A DNA stretch of 64,000 nt, from contig NW_019775647.1 in the NCBI RefSeq assembly GCF_001039355.2, positions 381,943 to 445,942 on the forward strand, read 5' to 3'. This DNA comes from Lingula anatina. Lineage: Eukaryota; Brachiopoda; Lingulata; Lingulida; Lingulidae. The notes under the pieces were generated by a model that ran no database searches, was not told the DNA's origin, and worked only from the letters and a program-made list of their open reading frames with translations. This document shows positions 49,129 through 60,923 of the stretch, one piece after another (position 1 is the first letter of the stretch; each line of letters opens with the position of its first letter). A program made the translations under genes and the position numbers.

Positions 49129-50601
49129 GGAACCAAATTTGATAATCCTGGTATAGCATCAGTTGTGGTCATGGATACGACGTGCTGTCGTATCCGCCTG
49201 AGGACTTCTGGCATATCTTTAAGACTTGATAAAAAAAAGGAAAAGACAGCAAAAACTTGTGATAAAAAATTTAGATGGACGTGATTTTATTAGGTGTACA
49301 ATTCTAGTAATTTACTTTTTTACGTCTTTTACCCTTGAGGTGCTAATAAATAAATAAATAAAAATTAATTGATGGAACATCGCTGCTTTGCATTTTGGAT
49401 TTCTTTTTACTCTAGCGGAACGTCAAATAAAGACTCGTTGAAGCCGTTACCCTCACCCTTAACATAATAATACGTACTGGCATCTGTAACGGGTGCAGCA
49501 AACGTGCCGAAGTGTACATGTCTTGGATTTGTGTACAAGACATACAGCGAATGAAGACTTGAAGACTTGAATGAAGACTTGTTTTTTTTTTTCAAGATTA
49601 ACAAGTACATAATTTAATATAGACCTGTTTTGGAGCAGTATCTTTAAGCCAAGACTACACATTTGTATCCTTGTCTAACATGGACAATAAAGGAGATACA
49701 CTGTGCTTGTAGCTGTTATGATGATTGTTCCACAAAATTGTTTTCAGACCTTTCCATGACAATTTCTAATAGATCAAGCAGATAGATTGCACTAATACCT
49801 GGCATCAAATGCCAACCGAAGGAAGTACGTGTTTCTATTTGCTGCGACAGGCTACGGTTCACATTTATTTTCAGAATGATTGCCAATATTCTTGGTACCC
49901 CAGGTTTTTATGTAGACCAATGCGATCTTCGTAGATCTACGATATAATATTTTATGGAATTCAAGAAAGACGAAACTAATATGCGTTGAATTTTCAAAGG
50001 TAAAATGGCGATTTTCTGATCGAGTTATTTCGAGTACTCGATTTCGATTTCATCCCATTGATTTATTTTAAAATATTTAAAGAAGCACATCTTCAGACAA
50101 AAGGTTTAGCAAAACCGACTTGAACCAGAAAAAATAACTTAATGAAAAGAATGGTTAATTGATGGGAAATGTATAATAAAATTAAAAAATAATAAAATAA
50201 AATAAAATAAAATAAAATAAAATGAAAAACGATACAGGTCTGAAGAGCATTAATTATCTGAAATAAAACTTAAAAGGAGCATGCCTTGTGGACATTCATC
50301 TAGTCTCCGAGATTACTAATAGGTCATTAGCAAATGTACAGCAATCTCAAGATACTTAAATCTCGAGATGTATCCCAATTAAGCTTCAAAAAAGCATTTA
50401 TCGGCCCATGTTGAGTTAATGAAAATGAACCGGCTTCCAGCTTCCGCAATAAACAGTTCACCCGGGAAAAGCCTGGCAAAATGTGACAAAGCCGCGTTTT
50501 CCGTGATGCCGTACAAAGCTTAATTGAGTATGGGTGGCATTCGCGGTTTTAATCTTAGCTTCGTCCAAGATAGCAGACTTACTAAATATAACAAAGTGAG
50601 G
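49129..50601. other. Intergenic region between TTLL copy B and the GPCR
   Basis: It holds the 3'UTR of TTLL copy B and an (AAAAT)n run at about 50185-50222. Nothing else recognisable. The two genes are convergent. Confidence 0.6.
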
Positions 50602-51768
50602 CTAGTCACCACTAAAAGCCCGGTTGTCTATAGTAACAGATTGGATCCTCATCCCTACGTTCACATTCCTCTCTCCATTGGTAGCTGGCCTAGGATTAGA
50701 ATTCCTCCAACACGTGGACCGAACCCTACAAAAACATACCATTTCTTTAAGGTGCTCACGAAATTTGCTCCCAAACAGACCATAAATGAAGAAGTTGACG
50801 GCCGAGTTGAGCATGACCACGTCGCTCAGTAAGGGGAAGGTATAGGGGTTGGCCTCTGTGGGTTCCGTGAATGTATGCATGAACTGGGCTACCGACGTGA
50901 AGAACTGCGTCAACGACATCAGAGCGACGATGATGACCACGATTTTCGTCAGCTCATTCTGATTCAGGTTTCTCACTGCCGACGCCCTGCCGTTCCGCCT
51001 CGCGTTAGAGAATGCAGAAGAGCGTTCCCTCAAACGTCTCAGGATTTTAACATTCAAGATGACCACCACCGACACCGGCACAAACAACAAAAATATCACG
51101 TACAGGGCGAAACGGTACAGAATCTGGTACAATCTCCAAGATGGCGACTGCTTCATTGTTGGAACCATAAAGCAATAGACCGTCGTGGAAGCATTGGGGT
51201 CCCCGCACAAACGATGTCCTTGGAAATCTGTGTCTAAGAACTTTGGCAGATTGAAGATGGTGCCGAGAACAACAAGCGCGAACACGGGAAGGTACCATTT
51301 TGAAGGGGCTTGTTGCGGGCCGGCATCCAGGTGGTCCGAGCAGACGACATTGTGGCGTTCCAGTGTCACAAACACGGCAAGATAAATGACAATCGTACCC
51401 GGAATGAAATTCAAACCCCAGACGTACTTGTAGTACCCTTGTATTGAATGGAAGTAGCTTTCGAACCAGCCTGTGTAGGGGTAGAGTGACGGGATGTTAT
51501 ACATAATGAACTGGCACAACAGCATGGCGTTATCGTTCACAGCGAGGCAGATGAGGAGAAAAGAAGTTCCAGATTGAACCTCCATCCTCGCGAATACCAG
51601 GATTGAAGTCGTATTGAAAATGATACCGACGAGGCAGATGATGCTTCCAATGACGCCCCCGACAAGAAACGTGTAAAAGTTCAGCGACTCTGGGTAAATG
51701 TTCAGGGTCCTGTAGGGATCTGTAGAAAAATTGCCCATTTCGCTCGTAGCGGTGACATTCCCTTCCAT
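50602..51768 (-). CDS. Rhodopsin-class G-protein-coupled receptor, peptide-receptor-like (388 aa, single exon)
   Basis: One uninterrupted frame gives seven hydrophobic segments. The extracellular N-terminus has NVT and NFS glycosylation sites. TM1 is about 33-58 (contains FNTTSILVF), TM2 has LLICLAVNDNAMLL (the LAxxD position), and TM3 ends in LERHNVV, so the DRY motif is ERH. TM6 lacks the common CWxP. TM7 has NSAVNFFIYGLFGSKF, where NPxxY has become NSxxNFFIY. The C-tail has CFCRVRSTCW, likely palmitoylated. The overall pattern is nearest to invertebrate FMRFamide/peptide receptors. I see no cysteine at the usual top of TM3, although one is present in extracellular loop 2 (CGDPNAS), so the conserved disulfide may be absent or rearranged. 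The single exon contrasts with the split neighbours and is typical of locally amplified receptor families or retrogene origin. The ligand is unknown. Confidence 0.88.
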   Translation of the reverse strand: MEGNVTATSEMGNFSTDPYRTLNIYPESLNFYTFLVGGVIGSIICLVGIIFNTTSILVFARMEVQSGTSFLLICLAVNDNAMLLCQFIMYNIPSLYPYTGWFESYFHSIQGYYKYVWGLNFIPGTIVIYLAVFVTLERHNVVCSDHLDAGPQQAPSKWYLPVFALVVLGTIFNLPKFLDTDFQGHRLCGDPNASTTVYCFMVPTMKQSPSWRLYQILYRFALYVIFLLFVPVSVVVILNVKILRRLRERSSAFSNARRNGRASAVRNLNQNELTKIVVIIVALMSLTQFFTSVAQFMHTFTEPTEANPYTFPLLSDVVMLNSAVNFFIYGLFGSKFREHLKEMVCFCRVRSTCWRNSNPRPATNGERNVNVGMRIQSVTIDNRAFSGD

Positions 51769-54700
51769 GGCAGCAAGTTTCCGCGACGTGTTCTGTCTAA
51801 ACAGGTGTTTCTTGATGTGAGACTCGCGTTATATGTCGATCGTCTTCTTATATCAATCCTGTCTAGCATTAATTTCTTTCCTGCGAATATTGATGCTGTT
51901 GTGGATTATCCTGTCTTACACTGTAATGTCCTTTTTCCGGATAGGTATTAAAAATGGATTTTTGTTATGTCGAAACATATATGTCTTCTTACTATTTTCT
52001 ATTTCGCCCTCGCTGGCTGGGGTTCACAGTCAGAACTCTCTCTCTCTCGGATCATATGTACATGAACCCGGTACACATCTACGCTGACGTTTGCATCCTA
52101 TGTGTACCATGCACGTGGGAATAAAGGCAAGCATGAAAAATAAGAATGGGAGGCGACAGATTTTTTTTTTATAAACTGTAAGAAAGAAGGCGCACAGCAG
52201 AAAAATAACTTATGTTACACATGCTATTTACGAAGACAACCAAACAAAACCGATCCGCAGAATTTGGAGAGTTAAAGTGATTAAGTAAAACGAACAAAAA
52301 TCTCTTTTTTTGTCAAATAATATGTACATATTATGATGACAAATATCTAACATAAACTACTAGTACACCAGACTCCATTCAGATATCACTTAAATAACAA
52401 CATGACGCTTTTACGCAGTATATACCTGTATGTCTCTTTATATGCCGTATTGACTCGATCTTTCCAATGGGGAAATTGTGAATTTTACTGATATCGTATT
52501 TTTTCAAGTCATGAATTCTTAAAATCAGAACATTCGTACTGAGTGGTAGCAACAAAATTATATAACATTTCTTTGAATACGTCTCAGTACCTCTCTTAGC
52601 CTGTTCAGTACACTCATTTTACCTCTGTTAATTATTTCAAATGACACCCTTTTAATTAAAACTTAGCATGCGAGGCGCTCACAATCGAGGTAAAAGATTA
52701 ATTAAATCGCGCAAGAGATGCCACTTTGGCGAGACAAATTGTCCCATTGCACTGTTCATTACGAAATCTGGAATCCCGGTTAATTCCATCAAATCGTTCG
52801 GGAGCGATTGCGTCAGGCTATTATCCAATAATGATCTCAGATATTAGATTAGTATGCACCAGGCAGGTATTTATAGTGCAGAGGATGATCCGATTAAGAA
52901 TCCCGCTCTTCAAGGTATAAAAAGGTTGGAGGATATGAGGCACCCAATGGGGGCCAGGTGGGGGTGGAGTGGTCTAGCGGTGAGCAAAGTTTCTACGTGC
53001 CCCCCCCCCCTCTCGATTGTTTTGGATATACCTGTATATGCACCTCTTGTCTACCCTCTACCATGGTGGCAGATTATATAGAGAAAGACGGAAAAATCCA
53101 GAGCCACACAGAGCCAAATGACTGTCTATTTATCTAGAGACATATCTGTGAATATCTGTGGAAAATCAATCTGACGCCCTGGTAAAGGGGTACCCTTTGT
53201 CCCTCAAAATAAGACAGCAACAAAACACTGTCCCCATCCTGTCATAAACTAAAATTGTCTTCGTATAGTAGTTTTTATTTGCCGAGGCATTGTGCCCCTC
53301 TCCCAAACCCCACACGCACAAAAATGTGCCCACATTGGCAAGTTAATTTACCAAAACTGAAGACCAAGCTAATTCCATCGAGCCAGCCTCAGGTGGTAAT
53401 TGGTTCTTGGAACTTAAATGGGATACATCTTGTGATATCATTTGTCTTGGGATCACTTTACATAGGTCAATTATCCAATAATGATCTCCGACAACAGTTT
53501 AACATTCGCCTGACATGTATGCGTAAATAGTGTTAGAGACACGATCCTGCTTTTGTTTTAGTCCTCGACAAGTTATGGCCTTCTTATTATTATCACATTT
53601 CACTTTTTTTCATATTTTTATTTCAGACAGATATTTTCATGAAAGGTTAAGAACCAATATTATTTGTGAGGGATTTGGCCGGTCTGATGGCCCTCTCTTA
53701 GGCCACATGAGCAACATCTTGACAAATGCATTCAGCAACACGTGGCAGATTACTGCAAATTGCTATTTAGTATGCTAATGGGACTTGAAGCGTAATGCTC
53801 CGGATTCTATTTCTTCCGATTAAATCTCTTGTTAATGTTCGGTGGACTGGGGCGAGGACATACTAAATGATAAATGCACACGTTTTGCTTCGCACAAATA
53901 TATTATACATTGTGCTATTTAAAACTAATAGAACGTTCATGCATTTAGGCAACAATTAAAAAAGCGACAGGTTTTTATCGGCATCAATGAGCGCAATAAA
54001 TTTAATATTAAAAAAGTGCCGAGTGAATACACAGCGTCACAGCGAAGGTGGTGGTGGGTTTCTGTAGATTATAATCAAAACAAGAAATGTGTCGATATCC
54101 TATTAAAATTTTATTTTCTAGTAAGTTTAAAATCTCCATCTTTATTGCTTACATGCACCGTTCTTACAATACTTCACGATGACCAGCATTCAATAAAACT
54201 ATGAGTTTGATCTTTTTGGAAGTCTCATTGCACTGAAAGTTGAATTAAGAACTTTTGACAACATATAAAACAATCTGAAAGCACCGTCGTCTACAGTCGT
54301 CGCCTACGTGAATATCTTGCGAAAAACGGACGAGGCGTGGCAAATGACCTATAGATGTCACCAGCAGCAATATATCACTGTTGTTCATTTTTTTAGTCTT
54401 TTTCTATGGTATAATTTAAATGGTATAATTTGACTTCGTCTTTGTTCACCAGCGGGTGAAATTTTACAAGACACCCGACTTATAATTGAATGTAAAAGAC
54501 AATGTATCGGTGTGGTTTGTGAACATATCCATTAAAAAAAATTAAAAATAATAAATAAAAACACAAATAAATAATAATGGATTTCAACAAGTGTGACCAG
54601 GATAAAACAATATGCAGATAATATTCATGCAATAGTCATCGACTGGCAGTAACACTACCAGGTAAACTCTCTCTAAGTTATTTTAGACTTGAAACAAAGC

Positions 54701-54843
54701 ACCTATGAAATGTAAGATTTAGTGGTTTTCTACACAGTATTGTATCTTCTCATCATTTCATGACATATGTTATCTCAGATCTAAACAATATAGTAAGTAA
54801 TCTGACTGAGTCCTTTATATGTACTGGGCTGCTCTCTTTGTTG
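51769..54843. other. Gene-poor intergenic region
   Basis: Upstream region of the GPCR and downstream region of DNAJC1. AT-rich with short homopolymers. Open frames here are short and without recognisable motifs. The phrase TTATCCAATAATGATCTC occurs at about 52820 and 53470, hinting at a small diverged duplication. Confidence 0.55.
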
Positions 54844-57800
54844 TCAGCTGGCAGCTTGTTTTTTCTTTTTTATCATGTCACTGATGTATTTGACTCTGGC
54901 AACACAGTCATCCTGAAAAGTAAAGAAAATTAAATGAATCTGTGATAGTGTGTGATTGAATTCACTATATAGATTTTTGAAAATGACTAAATATTATGGA
55001 ACTAAATGTTACTGTTACAGCAGCAATTCACTCAAAGAACATGATAAAGCACTATTTTTCATAACCATCATTTTCTTACTAGAATAAAATTTAAAAACAA
55101 CAACAACAACATCAAAATGACTCTGAGACAATAATAAATAAATAAATAAATAAATAAGCACATAACTATGTACCATTCAAAGGATCATAAACTTGTACAA
55201 GCATTGGAAAAAAAAGCAACTGAAATCTCAAAATGCCATACATACCTTATCTTTATCTGGCACATGCTCGGCTATTTTCTCCCATCTCTCTGCTGTTCCT
55301 CTAGGATACTGCGCCAGTGCCCACTCCAACACTTTCTGCTGTGTCTGGCTCCAAAACTGAACTGATTCCTTTTGGCTCCCATCACCCGCTTGGGTGGGAA
55401 CATTTTGATCAGATTTTAAATTTTCCTTCTCGGTTTCATTTTTAGTTTTTTGACTGGGTTCAACTTCAGAAATAAGCAACGTCCTTTCTGAAGATTTTGT
55501 TTGTTTATTTCTGCGTCGCACTTTGTTTGTTTCAGCTGACACACCGTCGTCTGCTTCCTGCCGTCTGCTAATGGTTGTGTCACTGATGACTGCATGCTTT
55601 CTGCTCCCTATGACACTGCTGTCATCTGGTGGGCAAAAATGAAAGAATCTATCAGTTTTATTTCCAATCAAATCAATAACAATTACAGCAAACTTAATGC
55701 ATCATATTAGCAGTGATTTTTTTTACCCTAGCATGAAAAGCTATATCAAGCAAACATTTCTTTGTCCTAGTTTAGAAAATAATTAGATTAATCAAGTTTG
55801 ACTATGTATTTTCTTTCTTTCAAAAATGGATTTTAAAATATAGTAAACAAAAATGCCAAAAGTCAATTAAAATATTTTCTTTTAAATCAACCAAAAAAAA
55901 TTATGCCAAAATAGAAATTACAGATTTATGAAAACATAAAGAAATATAAAATGAAACCTCACCTACTAAGGCAGACCCTGCCAAAGACTGAGTATTAAGC
56001 TGTTTAGCCTTGCTGATTACATCAGGAGTGGAACGTCCAACAAACTCGGCTATTTTCTCCCACCTCTCCTGTGTCCCGCTGGGGAACTTGGACACAGCTT
56101 TGGCCAGAATGGACAGGTCATCTGCTGTCCACTCACCAGTCTATGGAGAGAGAAATAATAAAAATAACTGTCATTATAGAGAAAATTTAATGAATCTTAT
56201 GTGCCAAAATGGCTTAAATATATGTAATACAAACATAGATATGTAAGAATGTGACAGTAGGCTACAACACAAAACACTAAGCTACAACTGTGCATAATAA
56301 CCATATAATTACAAATTATCTCATTTAACTTTCCTTTTAGAAGTAAGACTTATTTGGTAAATTAAAAAATAATGGTGATACAACTGACTCGATGTAGTTA
56401 TATTGCGAGACTGAAAATCCCGAAATCAGGCATAATCTTGAAAACTTTCACCCATGGAGAAGGTCCATAGGCTGAGAAAAATGTTTGGATTTGTACTGTA
56501 GGGGCAGTACTTGAAGACCTATACAATGTTTGATACTCCTCTAGGTTGAAGAAAAAATAACTACAGATACTTCTGATTGACTGGAAGAAAGGGATATGGT
56601 AACATTTCATAAAGATCCCCCTCAAGTTACATCAGATATTGAAGTCACGTAGGTTTTTTTTTAAATCCTAGCACTGTGGTCTGTGAGGTAGGTTTTTTAT
56701 TGTTTCGTCTGTAATGATGGTGAAATGTAAATTGTTTTTTAAAAAGCCTAAACATGCTCCATGCGTTCTATCTATGAAACGTGGCATTCCAACCCTTCAT
56801 TAAAGGACCTTGATCTCATAACATTACATCACAACAAAAAGTGAGTAATGCAATCAGAGCTCTTTCAAATTGATGAAGCCACAAAATTTTACAGCTGCTA
56901 GGTTGAAAAACACAATCATTTAGTCTATACAAAAAAATGAAAAAAAAAAAAAAATAAAAATAAAATACCCAGCCTAATACAGTACTTAGAATACCTTTAA
57001 ATTAGAATTCTTCTTCTCTTCTGTTTTGTCTTCTCCAGTGCTATTCACACCATATACAACAGGAACAGTGTCAGTCTCGGGAGCCGTGTACTCTGGCAGT
57101 TCTATCTTTTGGCGCTTCTTTGGTTTTCTTGTTGGTTCTACATAAATATAAAGGCAGTTTTTAAAATTCAATCATGTTGAATGCAGTAAGTCAAGCATCG
57201 TTATATAGGAAATTAGACCTTTTGGTACTTTTCACAAGACCTAACCCAATCTTTATTTCATTTTCTATTTCTTTATTGATTTATTTGTTCAAGGTTAAAA
57301 CACAATTACTTGTTCCACCAATCCTTAATTAACTTATTTATTCCTTCTTTCTTTCTTTTTTTCTTTCAGTCTATTATCTTTCTTTTTGCCTGGTAGGGGA
57401 AAGCGTAATTATTTGATCTTTTTTAACTGTGAATTTCACTGATACTGTTTAGTCATAATATCTTAAAATTAGAAAATTCCTTTTGAGTGGTAGCAACAAA
57501 ATTAAAAATCAGGCTACTCTTTAGTGCTATCCTATGCAGCATAAGCACCACAATTGCCATATAGAAATCTAATTTTTGTGATTATAAAATAACCTATCTG
57601 AAAGTTTGATAGTTTTTGCCCATTGAAAAATGAAAGTAACTACCGTACCCGCAGCTTTCATTTCCTCCTCCTCTTCTCTCTCTTTCTCCTTTGCCCTCTC
57701 CATGGCCTGGCGCTCTTCCCACTTCTCCTTGATAAGACAAACCAGCTGGGGACTGGCAATAACTGTTTTGACACACACCACTGGAAACCTAAACATATGC

Positions 57801-58926
57801 AAAGCATTCTGCAGCATTATCTCAACTGTCACCACATGGCAGTCAATGAAAAGCAGAAGCAGGGCCTGTTAAAAGGGCTGTGGCCAGCAGTTTAAAAGGG
57901 AGGGTTCTGTTTCTGGATAGGGAGGTGGATCATTCACCCCTTTACTTGATGCAACTTGAGAAATTGCATAAAACCCGAGTAGATCTTATTTTGAATCGAA
58001 CTGGATCATTTCAGCATAAAGGGTGGTTTTTTCAGTTGATAAAAACTGATAAAAGTCACAATGAATGAGACCTTGGTGTTGTTGTTGGTGGGTTATAACA
58101 TGTCATGAATTTCCAATCTCATCAAGTATCAAATATATTAATCATTATTTCCATTATTATTATTATCGATTTATCAGTTCAAGACATATACTATACTATT
58201 ATAATATGCATTAGTAATACCTTAATATAAATAAATCCTGCAGTTTGGGTCTGGGTATAGACTCCAGCTCCTCTTGTATCATTTGATCCACAGCATCAAG
58301 CTCACTTTCAGCTTTTAATCTGGCCTTTTTGCCTCTCTTTTCTTTCTTGAATCTTGATGTCAAAACTTCTTCCTTGAATAGTCATTTCAATATACAATTC
58401 ATTAAATGTAGCAGAGATTGAGCATCATAGTTTCATATACAATTAAAATAAATTGACAGAAAGCAAAAGTCAATATACACAAGTTGCGACATTCTTGTCA
58501 TACAACAATGATGTCATCTGATTAATAATACGTTACTTTTACTTTACTCTGTTTGATAAAAATATCATTTAGTAGTCATTGTTACATAGATTTACGATGA
58601 CTATTCCCAGATATAAGAAGGGCATTTAGACAGTATAAATGAAAATGTTTTTTTTTTTAAATTTTCGTCTGCTTTTTTTTTTTTCTGCATGCCAATCCAA
58701 ACACTTCTCCTATCAAACCTTATTGGACAGAATATAACTTCTCATACTAACCACTTCAAATTTCTTCTCCAGGTACACAGCCCAGGAGACTAAGAACTGA
58801 CCGATGGTGAAAATAACCAGAAGAAGGACAGTCATTTCAGCCAGTCCCATCTTACGGACTTTCCTGTAGTAATAAACTGGCATCCTCCAATCTGGTAGTC
58901 CATTAACCAGAACTTCATCATACCTA

Positions 58927-58977
<51 letters not shown>

Positions 58978-60619
58978 AACTGATTGGTGTCATTTTTCAT
59001 GAGCTTAACCTGATTGTGGTAAATTTATACAAATCATCAAAAAAAACTTTCTAAGCTGATATTTCTCTACTAGTTTTTATTTAAAATCTGTATGTACTTA
59101 ATGTTTCGACTTACTTCTTTCTTTTCTCCTCATCTTTAAGGATTTCGTAAACAGAAACCAGCTGGAATTTGAAAATGAATAAATAAATTAATAAATGAGG
59201 AACCCATAGTATGATAAAAATATCAGTGACTCGTTTTCCAACACTTCAAAAGTTCAAGAACCCATGCTTGGTTACAACTACTTCACATTTCCAAACTTTT
59301 TACTCATTCCTTTACATATTTCAAGATTTACCTTTTATGATTTAATTAGTCACAGAAATAAAGTTATAGCATGAAGCATCTCTGAATTAACATTAATTAT
59401 TGAAATTATTTCTAGAAAATTGTTTTTGAATATTACAAACTTATTTTGTTAAATTATAATAATAAACGCCATAACATAACATAAAGAAAGTATAACCATA
59501 ACAATTACATTTTTTAGGCAAGTTCAAGTAAAATAAAATCCCACTGCAATCCACACTAAATGTATATAGCTGAAATAAGGAGGGAGAGAAGGGGAGCTGA
59601 AAACGTTTATATTTTACCATGAAATCATTGTGCACCTAGATCATTTTTTAACCCAAAAATACCTTTTTTACTGGCAAAAAGGGAAGATGGAATCCTGTTG
59701 ACTATAGGCCTGATGTGCCAGTCACTATGAAAACCACACACTACTTTAAATTACCTGTCTAAACTTGATCTCAGCATCATCTTCTTTATTCCTATCAGGA
59801 TGGAGAGTAAGGGATAACCTTCTGTAAGCTCTTCTTATGTCACCTGCTGTAGCAGTCTAAAAAATCAGTGAATGAAAGATAAAAAAAAATGTATTCATTG
59901 TGTGGAAAAAGTGTTTACATAGATCTGTATAATGTGCAAAAAAAAAAGCACAGTCTGTCACAAAATCACAGATTTTACACCCTCTGGACCGTTTGCTTCC
60001 TTACGTTAGTTAGCACAGCTGGTACAAACGTACGGTATATTAGAAATTGTAAACATGAATTTCATGCTACTCAGCCTTTTCACAACTGATCACACTCAAC
60101 AATTTAACACAATGATACCAAGGAAATGATATTTTGTATAAACCCTTCAACGCCCGTTGTAATTTTGACAGCAAATATTAAATAATAATTGTGTTTAACA
60201 AACTACCAGTGATACTGTATGTTTAAGCAAACTACTAGTATATTTGTTTTCGAAATCTATAGAAGCAGAAAACATTCGAAAATTGTAAGATCCTCTCAAT
60301 TAAAAACGTGATAATATAATAATGTTGATATTCTAATCATACATGCACTGGCCAGAACGTCAAATACATCTTTAACTAATTTAGTTATAGGAATTTAGCG
60401 TTTTACATGTACTTTTTGTCTTTTAGTTTGACACATCTAACACATTAGATCATACTGTACCTGGTCTACACCAAGGAGTTCATAGAAATTTTCATTCACT
60501 TCTTCAACTGCGTCAAAAACCTCTAAATCTTCATTGTCCCAAGCAATAACATATGACAAACAGAGTAAAACCAAGAAAATAACACAGATGTAGCGTTTGA
60601 CGTGGGTTCTGCCGGCCAT
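54844..60619 (-). CDS. DNAJC1: DnaJ homolog subfamily C member 1 (ER-membrane J-protein with two SANT domains), 513 aa
   Basis: Ten minus-strand exons: 60619-60461, 59856-59755, 59161-59115, 58923-58752, 58372-58221, 57788-57649, 57137-56995, 56140-55963, 55625-55246, 54912-54844; all phases agree. Signal peptide at 1-26. The J domain starts at FYELLGVDQ (45-53) and has HPD at 72-74. [20 protein letters not shown] precedes a transmembrane segment at about 133-152. A basic/acidic cytosolic-nuclear region follows, then SANT-1 (about 308-355, [13 protein letters not shown]...[12 protein letters not shown]) and SANT-2 (about 453-503, [14 protein letters not shown]...[12 protein letters not shown]) and a lysine-rich end. 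The length is close to human DNAJC1 (about 550). The family stimulates BiP through the lumenal J domain, and its SANT region binds translation and serpin partners. For exon 6 the acceptor tatgtttag was chosen because it alone keeps phase 2. Confidence 0.95.
58925..58978. repeat. (AAAT)n microsatellite
   Basis: Pure ATAA repeat at the boundary of DNAJC1 exon 4; its TTTATTTATAG edge serves as the splice acceptor. Confidence 0.95.
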
Positions 60620-60923
60620 AATGTATTTCCGCGTGATATTTTGTCTTAATCTAATTTAAACGAAATATATATCTGTATGAAATGCATATTACTACAGTGT
60701 CCCTATGTTGTTATTTTGCATACTATTGTTTGATATTTTGGAAATTTATCTGTGAATAGCTACTCTACTTGTTTTTTGATAAGTAAAAAATTACGTTGAT
60801 GTTTCAACTTTACGGTGCGCAGTGGTTTGTTTTCTCAATGCGCATGTGCAGTGACCTGAAAATGCACAGAGGAGATTTTGTTTGTGAGAGGCGGGATGTG
60901 ATTATAGCTGGAATTTGACCAAC
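60620..60923. promoter_or_regulatory. Bidirectional promoter of DNAJC1 and the AF10 orthologue
   Basis: The two start codons are 304 bp apart and divergent, so one short region must serve both. TGCGCATGTGCAG at 60840-60852 is one base from the NRF1 palindrome core (GCGCATGCGC), an element typical of housekeeping divergent promoters. No TATA box is obvious at a useful distance. Confidence 0.7.

Noticed and set aside
50875-51385. Long open frames antisense and out of frame to the GPCR
   Set aside because: Shadows of a GC-rich single-exon gene with clear seven-helix features in the other frame.
53255-53778. Plus-strand open frames in the GPCR-DNAJC1 intergenic region
   Set aside because: No splice logic, domains or composition bias to support coding.
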